In this document: one piece after another, positions 17,129-23,253 of the stretch
How positions within the stretch are numbered: the stretch's first letter is position 1
Layout: each line of letters begins with the position of its first letter
NCBI GenBank assembly: GCA_045538735.1
Contig: JAZSRY010000005.1
Span: 1-31,382, forward strand
Reading direction: 5' to 3'
From: SIG459 sp045538735
GTDB taxonomy: Bacteria > Bacillota > Clostridia > Oscillospirales > Oscillospiraceae
DNA: 31,382 nt
Translations under genes and position numbers: made by a program
The notes under the pieces: model-generated
What the model was told of the DNA's origin: nothing
The model's input: the letters and a program-made list of their open reading frames with translations, nothing else
Database searches by the model: none

Positions 17129-17173
17129 TATAAAAAGCTCCCGCATGGATGTGCGGATACCCCTAAAACAGTT

Positions 17174-17208
17174 AAACCGACCTATGATTACGATCATAGG
17201 TCGGTTTT
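17174..17208 (+). terminator. Terminator of the ABC/MBL/GT operon
   Basis: A perfect 15-bp stem (17174-17188 with 17193-17207, core CCGACCTATGAT/ATCATAGGTCGG) around a TACG loop, followed by a T-run. It lies 46 bp after the glycosyltransferase stop. Confidence 0.85.
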
Positions 17209-17234
17209 GTGTTATGCACTTACGCGTGAGCACT

Positions 17235-17344
17235 CAAGGCTCCTCTTGTCAGCGAAGCTGACTGAGGGGTAGTTTTTCTCTCCCTCCGCCCCTTCGGGGC
17301 ACCTCCCTCGTCAGAGGGAGGCTTTACTGCGGTGCGAATTAGTT
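17235..17344 (-). repeat. Structured intergenic repeat, copy A
   Basis: About 110 bp, nearly identical to 18563-18671. Read on the minus strand it contains, in order: a stem CCTCCCTC/GAGGGAGG (17302-17321), a stem GCCCC/GGGGC around GAA (17288-17300), and a further stem GTCAGC/GCTGAC around a 3-base loop. It lies 3' of the lipoprotein gene, bounded by AATTAGTT on one side and a GTGC-rich hairpin on the other. No coding potential. Confidence 0.8.
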
Positions 17345-17366
17345 AGGGCTTCTTGATGCAGCCATT

Positions 17367-17912
17367 TCAGTTTAAAATCTCATCTCCGTAGAGTCGGACA
17401 TAGGCAAGCAGCAAATCACTCAGATTTTCCTTCTGGTATATTTCCGAAAATACAGTATCAAAAGATTCGTAGGGAAAACGTTCATACTGTTTCAAATAGT
17501 CTCGGACGCTCCTGATGCGGAAAGAGTCCATTTGCGTAACATCTATCTCATTTTGGTTTATAAAGGATGAATAGTGCTTCTGCATTTCGGTTGCGCCAAC
17601 TTCTCCCAATGCATCGCTGATGTACTGCGCATAACCGTTATGGTCATTTGCGAAGAATTGGCATAAGCCGCCATTCATCATTTCTGCATCAAAAGTGATT
17701 AGTGCTGCAACGGTCAGCTGCTTCCGGTTCAGGGTGTCCGGTTCTGCAAACATAAATCTTGTTATCATAGCATCATACATATCGATGTCCTTCATCGCAA
17801 GTATGTCATCTGCGTTCAGCTTGGTAGAGTTTGTTATGCCATCGTTAGATGAGACCATGCATCCACTCATCAGCAATATAATCAAAACCAGTGGTATTAT
17901 AAGCTTTCTCAT
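17367..17912 (-). CDS. DUF4375-like lipoprotein, 181 aa
   Basis: Residues 1-18 are a lipoprotein signal (MRKLIIPLVLIILLMSGC, Cys18). The body resembles the DUF4375 (DMP19-like) family: LITFDAEMMNGGLCQFFAND corresponds to the conserved NGG-QF segment, and ALGEVGATEMQ follows. The function of this family is not established; members often sit in toxin/immunity-type neighbourhoods. The ATG at 17912 has GGAGG 10 bases upstream and overlaps, as ATGA, the end of a short frame whose last residues read INLDLEAQSE and which has no start codon. That frame looks like the remnant tail of another gene carried by the spacer. It is the last gene of the three-gene array. Confidence 0.75.
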   Translation of the reverse strand: MRKLIIPLVLIILLMSGCMVSSNDGITNSTKLNADDILAMKDIDMYDAMITRFMFAEPDTLNRKQLTVAALITFDAEMMNGGLCQFFANDHNGYAQYISDALGEVGATEMQKHYSSFINQNEIDVTQMDSFRIRSVRDYLKQYERFPYESFDTVFSEIYQKENLSDLLLAYVRLYGDEILN

Positions 17913-17949
17913 TCCGATTGCGCCTCCAAATCCAGATTTATCAAATAGT

Positions 17950-18006
17950 CAAATTCAAATTTGCTGCACCGGCGCGGTGCGAATTAGTTGGACGAATTGG
18001 AATTGG
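17950..18006 (-). repeat. Palindromic spacer between array genes (without the inserted repeat)
   Basis: Imperfect palindrome centred on GCACCG/CGGTGC (minus strand), with GTCCAAC at 17993-17987 on one shoulder and TTGAATTTGAC on the other. The same shoulders occur at 18523-18692, but there the centre is interrupted by the ~110-bp repeat. This site thus looks like the 'empty' form of the same spacer. Confidence 0.65.
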
Positions 18007-18040
18007 CAACATTATTGTTCGAAGCAAGGGGGTGGGATTT

Positions 18041-18511
18041 CTAATTACGCCAATGCAGGTAGGCTTGCAGGATTTCTTCTACCTCATTTTCATTTTGCTC
18101 ATATCCTTCGTATATCTCATTGCAAAGCCATGCATAATAATCAGTTATTGCCTCAATGAAAGAAGTTAGTATCTCTTCAATGGTGCTATGTTCTGTTCGC
18201 ACGGGCAGGCGTATATGGGGAATATCCTCTGCATTATCAAATACAGGATACGAGGAAAAATCAGCCCAATAAAACAAATATCCGACTCGTTTGCCACTCT
18301 GACTAATCAGATAATGATTATATTCGAAATCAACCCACAAGGTGATAGGTATGCGATAATTTTGTTCCGCCCAAGTCACAAACATACGAAGTTCCTGTTC
18401 AACTTCCCTTGGTACTCGTTTGTCAAAACCAATGTTAAATTCAGGCAAGATATTTTCAGAAACTTTCAGTTCTACTGCCTGAGCCTTTTTCCAGACGCTG
18501 TTTTCGGTCAC
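18041..18511 (-). CDS. Hypothetical acidic soluble protein, 156 aa
   Basis: No membrane segment or signal peptide. The sequence is acidic and aromatic-rich, with a beta-type core (YRIPITLWVDFEYNHYLI, then GKRVGYLFYWADFSSYP) and an acidic helical C-terminus (EGYEQNENEVEEILQAYL). Family not recognised. The frame is open upstream to 18565, but AGAGGTG lies 6-7 bases before the GTG at 18511 (protein VTENSVWKK). This start also places the whole repeat spacer outside the gene, so GTG is preferred. It is flanked on both sides by related spacers and points the same way as its neighbours. Confidence 0.65.
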   Translation of the reverse strand: MTENSVWKKAQAVELKVSENILPEFNIGFDKRVPREVEQELRMFVTWAEQNYRIPITLWVDFEYNHYLISQSGKRVGYLFYWADFSSYPVFDNAEDIPHIRLPVRTEHSTIEEILTSFIEAITDYYAWLCNEIYEGYEQNENEVEEILQAYLHWRN

Positions 18512-18562
18512 AGAAATCACCTCTTTCAAATTCAAGATTGCTGCACAGGCGCTTACAGCGCC

Positions 18563-18671
18563 CAAGGCTCCCTTGTCAGCGAAGCTGACTGAGGGGTAGT
18601 TTTTCTCTCCCTCCGCCCCTTCGGGGCACCTCCCTCGTCAGAGGGAGGCTTTGGTGCGGTGCAAATTAGTT
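18563..18671 (-). repeat. Structured intergenic repeat, copy B, nested in an array spacer
   Basis: Second copy of the repeat at 17235-17344, with only a few mismatches and one single-base length difference. The host spacer continues on both sides: AATTAGTTGGACAAATTGG at 18664-18682 and, on the far side, GCGC and GTGCAGCAA hairpin strands down to TTGAATTTGA at 18536-18527 (minus strand). Confidence 0.8.
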
Positions 18672-18696
18672 GGACAAATTGGAATTTGATGAACTC

Positions 18697-19113
18697 TTAC
18701 TTCTTTTTTGCATACACAGAGATTCTCTGTGGACCAAGTTTAAGACGGTAGAAAACAGCAAGAAGTAATCGAACAATCAAGCAGACCCCAACGATGTACT
18801 TGATAATATTGGGGGCAAGAATGTGAACAAGGACAACAGCAACATACTGGGGGGCTAATGAATACAGTACCACTAAATATAGAATATGATACTTTTTGAA
18901 TATTTTCTGGTGATTTTTCAGCATGGGATGAATGTATCCCATGTGTACCTTGTTCTTGAAAGTCTGTTCAGAATGGATTCGCATCGCATTCTTCCTGTTT
19001 CTTCGACCAATTAAGAAATCTAAGAGAAGACGCCGAGCGTCTGCGATGATTATGGTGTCAAATAGAACTATAAGGAAATATAAAAGATAAATGACAACTT
19101 TCATTTTTTCCAT
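18697..19113 (-). CDS. Hypothetical membrane protein, 138 aa
   Basis: A basic small membrane protein. The first helix is at residues 4-24 (MKVVIYLLYFLIVLFDTIII after the start), then a strongly basic stretch (RRLLLDFLIGRRNRKNAMR). Two further helices run from about residue 75 to 120 (YHILYLVVLYSLAPQYVAVV and IIKYIVGVCLIVRLLLAVF), and the C-terminus is KK-rich. Family not recognised. The start ATG at 19113 follows AAAGGGG; the longer frame begins with a TTG inside the boundary repeat and is rejected. The gene is bracketed by inverted copies of a ~23-bp boundary sequence (18670-18692 and 19131-19153, about 18 of 23 matching). First gene of the array after its promoter. Confidence 0.65.
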   Translation of the reverse strand: MEKMKVVIYLLYFLIVLFDTIIIADARRLLLDFLIGRRNRKNAMRIHSEQTFKNKVHMGYIHPMLKNHQKIFKKYHILYLVVLYSLAPQYVAVVLVHILAPNIIKYIVGVCLIVRLLLAVFYRLKLGPQRISVYAKKK

Positions 19114-19163
19114 TTGAGCACCGCCCCTTTCCTCAAATTCAAGCTTGTCCAATTGTTACGTCT

Positions 19164-19192
19164 ATTCTATCAAATCGCTGCAATATATACAA
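19164..19192 (-). promoter_or_regulatory. Candidate promoter for the three-gene array
   Basis: On the minus strand, TTGTAT at 19192-19187 and TAGAAT at 19169-19164 lie exactly 17 bases apart. It sits just outside the first boundary repeat, so one promoter could read through all three genes. Confidence 0.5.
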
Positions 19193-19202
19193 TATACGCG
19201 AA

Positions 19203-19232
19203 CATTCCCGGCAGAGCTTTCTGCCGGGAATG
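19203..19232. terminator. Strong hairpin downstream of the M56 gene
   Basis: A perfect 13-bp stem CATTCCCGGCAGA/TCTGCCGGGAATG around a GCTT loop. A run of six Ts follows on the plus strand. On the minus strand, where the M56 gene ends at 19263, the hairpin is followed by GTTCGCG and not by a T-run, so its strength in that direction is uncertain. Confidence 0.6.
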
Positions 19233-19262
19233 CAACTTTTTTGTTTATCGTAAATTTTTCTG

Positions 19263-22200
19263 TCAGTCGGCATAACTCAGTCCGGCAAACACCTCATTGC
19301 CCATAATTTCGCCTGCGGGGGTATCAACGGAATAAGAGTTTATTCCACACAAATGCAGATAATACTCTCTGCCTGCCTTGTCGGCCACAAGCAGCCACTC
19401 CTTATCATCGGTGCCCAGAATGCTGAGCTGCGTACCCTTTTCCAGCACAAACGGCTGGGCGGAAATGTCTCTTTCTCTGTAGGCGTAAACCTGACAGAGC
19501 AGGGGGCTGTATTTAGCGGTATAAGGCTGTTCCCAGAATATGAACTCAAAATCATCCACATAATAGAAGTCCCGCTCCACCTCGCTGACTTTGCTGCCGT
19601 TATTCGGCAGAAGCCACGTGTGCTCGGCATACCAGGTCTGGAACACAGATAGCCGAGCGGGCCCGGTCAGGTGATGATTTCCGTCAAGGCTCAGACGACT
19701 CATATGGCAGGGGATGCTGCCGTGATACTGCAGCGATCCGTTAAAGGTGAAAAAGTGAGTATTGGGGTCTCCGCTGGGGCCGTCATCATATACGCATATC
19801 TTGGGACTATAGTCACCCTCATATGTTCTTACAATGTAGTAATCGGGTAGTTGGTCGGTACAGGGATTCAAATTGTCACTGTCTCCGATATACATTTCAA
19901 GACTTTCCAGATATTCAATTCCGTTTACGGTGAGGGACCAAATGCCGTATATGTTGCTCGCTTTCATACACAGCACCTCGTCGGCACCATCTCCGTCAAG
20001 GTCTATCACAACACTCTCGCCGTAGGGCACGGCGATAACATCGCTGCCATCATCATATACTGTTTTTTCGTTTAGCTCTGCTTCACTCCTGGCAGCAATG
20101 GAATAAAAAGCCTTGTCTATTGCCTCGCGGCACTCCTCGGCGCTCACCTCGGGAAAGCGATAAACAACGGTTTGGCTTACAAACTGGGGCACCCCGTCTA
20201 AAACCGCTTCAATAGTTCCCGATTCGAAATGAGCCTCGGTGAGGCGTCCTGATTTATCAAAAATATAGCTTTGGAGATTATCAGTTCCTACTCCGTCGGT
20301 CAAAACAGTGAAGCTATAAACCTTGCCATCATCTGTATCGCTTTCGGATATAAACTCCAAATCATAGTTTATAAAGTCCTCAATGGGCTTTTTACCGTAG
20401 GCATCAAATTCTCCGGCGTAAAAGCAGCTTGGGCTTGTCTGCTCATCCCCCAAACCGCTGACTACATATTGCACTCCGTCAACTTCCGCAATGGTTTGAC
20501 TCCGCATGGCACCGGGCATATCTGCGGTGCTGATAAGCAGCCAATCCTCACCGAAGAACCAGCCTTCGTTACAGGGCAGGTCGGTTCTTAGCTCGCCATT
20601 GATATGGATCTCGTATGTATAGTGCAGAGCCTCGGAATTTGCAAGTTCACGGAAAGCGGCTTTGCAGAAGCTCTCTTCTTCAGATATATTACTGCCACTA
20701 TTTATTGGTCCTATCACAACTTCCCCTCCGTATGTGCTGAAGAGAAATGTGCTGTTTTCCGGGAGAGAGGCGCTTATGGCTTCGGGGTCTGTAAAACTGG
20801 CTTCAAGGAGATGGTCTATAGGACTTCTGCCCTTTTCCACATCCAGCTCACCATTTTCGCCTATGAAGAAGCGGATATAGTTGCAATAGCCCTCTTCCTG
20901 GAAGGTGTAACGGATGATGGAGTCTCCGTCCTCGTCTTTTCGGGCTATGAAGCATTTCTGCTGCCCCTCAACAAGGGAGGCTGTGTCTGCCCAGAGAGTC
21001 TTAGCGCTTATGCTGTCCGCAAGGATTATTTCTACACTGTTGGAATACTCTGTGACAGTGATAAAGTCGCTCTGCCCATCACGGTTAAAGTCGCCCCGTG
21101 CCACCTCGGTGGGGCCGCTGACAATATCGCCTTTTGGCAGCTCAAAGGGCAAAAAATGGCCCCATTCATCAAAAATAAAAAGATATAATCTACCGTCGAG
21201 GCAGGCATAAATGGGCTGTCCGGCGTACTTTTCGTCAAGATTTGTGCCGTAAAAGTCCTTCTCCGGCTCTTCACCGCTGCGGTGGACTATGCCCTCCAGC
21301 ATACCAATCTCCCAGATGGGGCCGACGGGGAATTCCTCGCCGCCGGTGTAGGTGTATACCCGTCCGTTGACCCTTATCTGCGCTTCCCGCTCAATCGGGT
21401 CGGTCAAAAGGCATACGGCGGCCACAATGCAGACTATGACAGCCGCAATTATCATGGCAATGGTGGGCTTTCTCCATTTTGCCAGATTTTTTATGCGGCT
21501 CTTGGTGTCACCTTCGCCAAAGGCAAGGGGCATGCCGGAAAGTATGGGACGGCCTGTGGAAAGACTCAGCAGGGAGGTGCAATAGGCCTTTCGCACCTCC
21601 GGCCCCATGGAGCGGAGCACGGCCTCGTCGCAGCTCATTTCCATATCCTTACCGCTGAGTATGAATGCCAGCCACACAAGGGGATTGAACCAGTGCAGAG
21701 CCAGAGCGGCGAAGGCCAGAACTCTGGTGATGTGGTCTCCCCGGCGGATATGGCAGCGCTCGTGCAAAACTATATACTCCCATTCCTCGGAGGAGAGGCT
21801 GGCTGGAAGATATATTCTGGGGCGGAAAATGCCCAGAACAAAGGGTGAGCCTACTTTATCGGTCAGATAAACGCCATTGTCGAAGACAGTGGCCTCCCGC
21901 AACCGAATTTTTAGCCTTATATAGACGACTAAGCTCCATACGGCCATAACGCACACACCGCAGATCCAGACGACAGACAGAACGTGCGGCCAATCTGTTT
22001 TCTCGGCGGGAGCAGAAGGAATGCTTCCATCGGGCACATTCTCATAGCCGGTCTCGATATCAGGCCAGTATATTTCATCAAGCTCCATATTGCCGATTTC
22101 GCCCGGGTTGGGCTGTATCACGGGCTCAGCCTCGATGTAGGATTGAGTGCGTGGCTCAGAAAGCTTCTCTATGGCCTCGTCAAAAGTCAGATTCTCGGGG

Positions 22201-22382
22201 ATTGTGCTCAGAGGGCTCTGCAGCGTAAAGGGGCACAATAGCCGCAGCAGTACTATAGCCCAGAGAAGATAGGAGTAGACCTTGGGGGCGTTTTTAAGGA
22301 AAAAGCGAACGATCACCACCGTGAATATAACTATGCTGCCCACGGCGCTCATATGGAGTATGCTTTCAAATATTGCGCTCAT
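19263..22382 (-). CDS. M56 family (BlaR1/MecR1-type) membrane metalloprotease with very long extracellular region
   Basis: A 1039-residue protein. About residues 12-330 form the BlaR1-type membrane module: helices near 12-29, 39-53, 133-155, 219-242 and 307-326, with the zinc-protease motif HERCH at 207-211 (context VLHERCHIRRGDH) and the ligand region EMSCDEAVLR. In BlaR1 this protease, triggered by an external sensor, inactivates the BlaI repressor. Here the sensor is not a penicillin-binding domain (no SxxK/KTG pattern seen) but ~700 residues containing Asp-rich VCBS/FG-GAP-like loops (DFNRDGQSD at ~431 and DLDGDGADE at ~794). The signal sensed is unknown. The start is the ATG at 22382, eight bases after AGGGGG; a GTG at 22391 overlapping the blaI stop is the alternative. 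The gene is adjacent to and coupled with the BlaI gene. Confidence 0.88.
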   Translation of the reverse strand: MSAIFESILHMSAVGSIVIFTVVIVRFFLKNAPKVYSYLLWAIVLLRLLCPFTLQSPLSTIPENLTFDEAIEKLSEPRTQSYIEAEPVIQPNPGEIGNMELDEIYWPDIETGYENVPDGSIPSAPAEKTDWPHVLSVVWICGVCVMAVWSLVVYIRLKIRLREATVFDNGVYLTDKVGSPFVLGIFRPRIYLPASLSSEEWEYIVLHERCHIRRGDHITRVLAFAALALHWFNPLVWLAFILSGKDMEMSCDEAVLRSMGPEVRKAYCTSLLSLSTGRPILSGMPLAFGEGDTKSRIKNLAKWRKPTIAMIIAAVIVCIVAAVCLLTDPIEREAQIRVNGRVYTYTGGEEFPVGPIWEIGMLEGIVHRSGEEPEKDFYGTNLDEKYAGQPIYACLDGRLYLFIFDEWGHFLPFELPKGDIVSGPTEVARGDFNRDGQSDFITVTEYSNSVEIILADSISAKTLWADTASLVEGQQKCFIARKDEDGDSIIRYTFQEEGYCNYIRFFIGENGELDVEKGRSPIDHLLEASFTDPEAISASLPENSTFLFSTYGGEVVIGPINSGSNISEEESFCKAAFRELANSEALHYTYEIHINGELRTDLPCNEGWFFGEDWLLISTADMPGAMRSQTIAEVDGVQYVVSGLGDEQTSPSCFYAGEFDAYGKKPIEDFINYDLEFISESDTDDGKVYSFTVLTDGVGTDNLQSYIFDKSGRLTEAHFESGTIEAVLDGVPQFVSQTVVYRFPEVSAEECREAIDKAFYSIAARSEAELNEKTVYDDGSDVIAVPYGESVVIDLDGDGADEVLCMKASNIYGIWSLTVNGIEYLESLEMYIGDSDNLNPCTDQLPDYYIVRTYEGDYSPKICVYDDGPSGDPNTHFFTFNGSLQYHGSIPCHMSRLSLDGNHHLTGPARLSVFQTWYAEHTWLLPNNGSKVSEVERDFYYVDDFEFIFWEQPYTAKYSPLLCQVYAYRERDISAQPFVLEKGTQLSILGTDDKEWLLVADKAGREYYLHLCGINSYSVDTPAGEIMGNEVFAGLSYAD

Positions 22383-22387
22383 AAACT

Positions 22388-22747
22388 TCACCCCCTCATG
22401 CCGTCAATAAGCCTTTGGAGCTCGTCTATCTCCTTATCCGTCAGCTTCTTGCGGCCTGTAAAGGCAGCTACAAAAGCGGGCAGAGAGCCGTTGAAGCTCT
22501 CAACAACCACCTTCTCGCTCTGCATAGCGTAAAAATCCTCCTTGGAGATAAGGGAGTGGACGCTGCCGCCCTCGTTTTCAAATATGCCCCTCTCGCAAAG
22601 GCGCTTGAGAACGGTATAGGAGGTAGTGCGCTTCCAGCCCAAAACCTCAGCGGCTTTTATGGCCAGTTCTCCCGACGCAATGGGCTCCGCTTCCCAAATG
22701 AGCTCTGCAAAACGGCTCTCCGCAGCGCCCAGATGCATATCCTTCAT
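22388..22747 (-). CDS. BlaI/MecI/CopY family repressor
   Basis: A 119-residue winged-helix repressor. It begins MKDMHLGAAESRFAELIWEA and has the recognition region SGELAIKAAEVLGWKRTTSY, then TVLKRLCERGIFENEGGSVH, as in BlaI/MecI. The C-terminal part (KLTDKEIDELQRLIDGMRG) is the helical dimerisation domain. The ATG at 22747 has AAGGAGG seven bases upstream; a GTG at 22765 is unlikely. Upstream lie two dyads of BlaI type over the promoter, so the pair is probably self-repressing and induced when the M56 partner is activated. No beta-lactamase gene is visible in the window, so the target operon may be only these two genes or may lie elsewhere. Confidence 0.92.
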   Translation of the reverse strand: MKDMHLGAAESRFAELIWEAEPIASGELAIKAAEVLGWKRTTSYTVLKRLCERGIFENEGGSVHSLISKEDFYAMQSEKVVVESFNGSLPAFVAAFTGRKKLTDKEIDELQRLIDGMRG

Positions 22748-22767
22748 GTTTAGTCCTCCTTTCACCG

Positions 22768-22786
22768 AGTCTACATCTTGTAGTCT
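22768..22786. promoter_or_regulatory. BlaI-type operator, promoter-distal
   Basis: Dyad CTACA/TGTAG around three bases at 22771-22783, the TACA...TGTA pattern bound by BlaI/MecI. It lies between the promoter and the ribosome site of blaI. Confidence 0.65.
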
Positions 22787-22790
22787 AAAC

Positions 22791-22821
22791 CCAGTCTACA
22801 CTATGTAGACTGGGTTGTCAA
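22791..22821 (-). promoter_or_regulatory. blaI promoter overlapped by a perfect BlaI-type operator
   Basis: On the minus strand, TTGACA (22821-22816), a 17-base spacer and TAGACT (22798-22793) form a sigma-A promoter. A perfect inverted repeat with 10-base arms CCAGTCTACA/TGTAGACTGG around CTA (22791-22813) covers the spacer and the -10. Bound repressor would block polymerase directly. Confidence 0.8.
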
Positions 22822-22862
22822 TAGCTGTGTGCAGTATCCTTTGAGTATATAATTAAAAAGCC

Positions 22863-22892
22863 AAAAGCTCCCGCACCAAAAGTGCGGGAGCC
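22863..22892 (-). terminator. Terminator of the glycerol-3-phosphate oxidation operon
   Basis: A ten-base stem GCTCCCGCAC/GTGCGGGAGC (22867-22876 with 22882-22891), followed on the minus strand by TTTT and a second T-rich stretch. It lies nine bases after the stop of the DUF1667 gene at 22901. Six Ts on the plus strand would allow action the other way too. Confidence 0.85.
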
Positions 22893-22900
22893 TTTTTTAT

Positions 22901-23248
22901 TTATTTCTCTTCCATATCCGCAGTTGCAACAAGGTCAACGCCTGTGCCGACGATATCGGCTATGATGACCTGTCCGGCCTTTATGGGGGCAAACACCGTT
23001 ACGCTGCGGAGAGCCTCCATAGCCTGAAACAGAAGATGCTTGGGAATTGCCCCTGCGGTCTTCACCGGGCAGCGGGGAAGCTCCGCGCCCAGAATATTGA
23101 CAGTGCTGGTAAGGACACGGGTGGGGGCGGTGAGCTCGGTATGAGCATACTCCGCGCCGTTGGCGCAGGCGTTGCCGCTTATATTTCCCTCATCATCCAC
23201 CCGAAGGCGGCAGCCTTGAGGGCAGACTATGCAAACAAGTTCTTTCAT
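22901..23248 (-). CDS. DUF1667 cysteine-rich protein
   Basis: A 115-residue small protein with CIVCPQGC (Cys6, Cys9, Cys13), Cys28 in NACANG and Cys60 in RCPVKT, a pattern expected to bind an iron-sulfur cluster or zinc. DUF1667 proteins are regularly encoded with GlpA-like dehydrogenases and their FAD partner and probably take part in electron transfer from that complex. The precise role is not established. It is last of three tightly packed genes (5-bp gap after the FAD oxidoreductase). Confidence 0.88.
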   Translation of the reverse strand: MKELVCIVCPQGCRLRVDDEGNISGNACANGAEYAHTELTAPTRVLTSTVNILGAELPRCPVKTAGAIPKHLLFQAMEALRSVTVFAPIKAGQVIIADIVGTGVDLVATADMEEK

Positions 23249-23253
23249 ATTTT

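Noticed and set aside
17200..19192. CRISPR array
   Set aside because: The repeats are long, few, irregularly spaced and separated by genes; there are no short regular spacers or cas genes.
19263..22382. Calling the M56 protein BlaR1 with a beta-lactam sensor
   Set aside because: No penicillin-binding domain motifs are visible in the outer region and no beta-lactamase gene is nearby.
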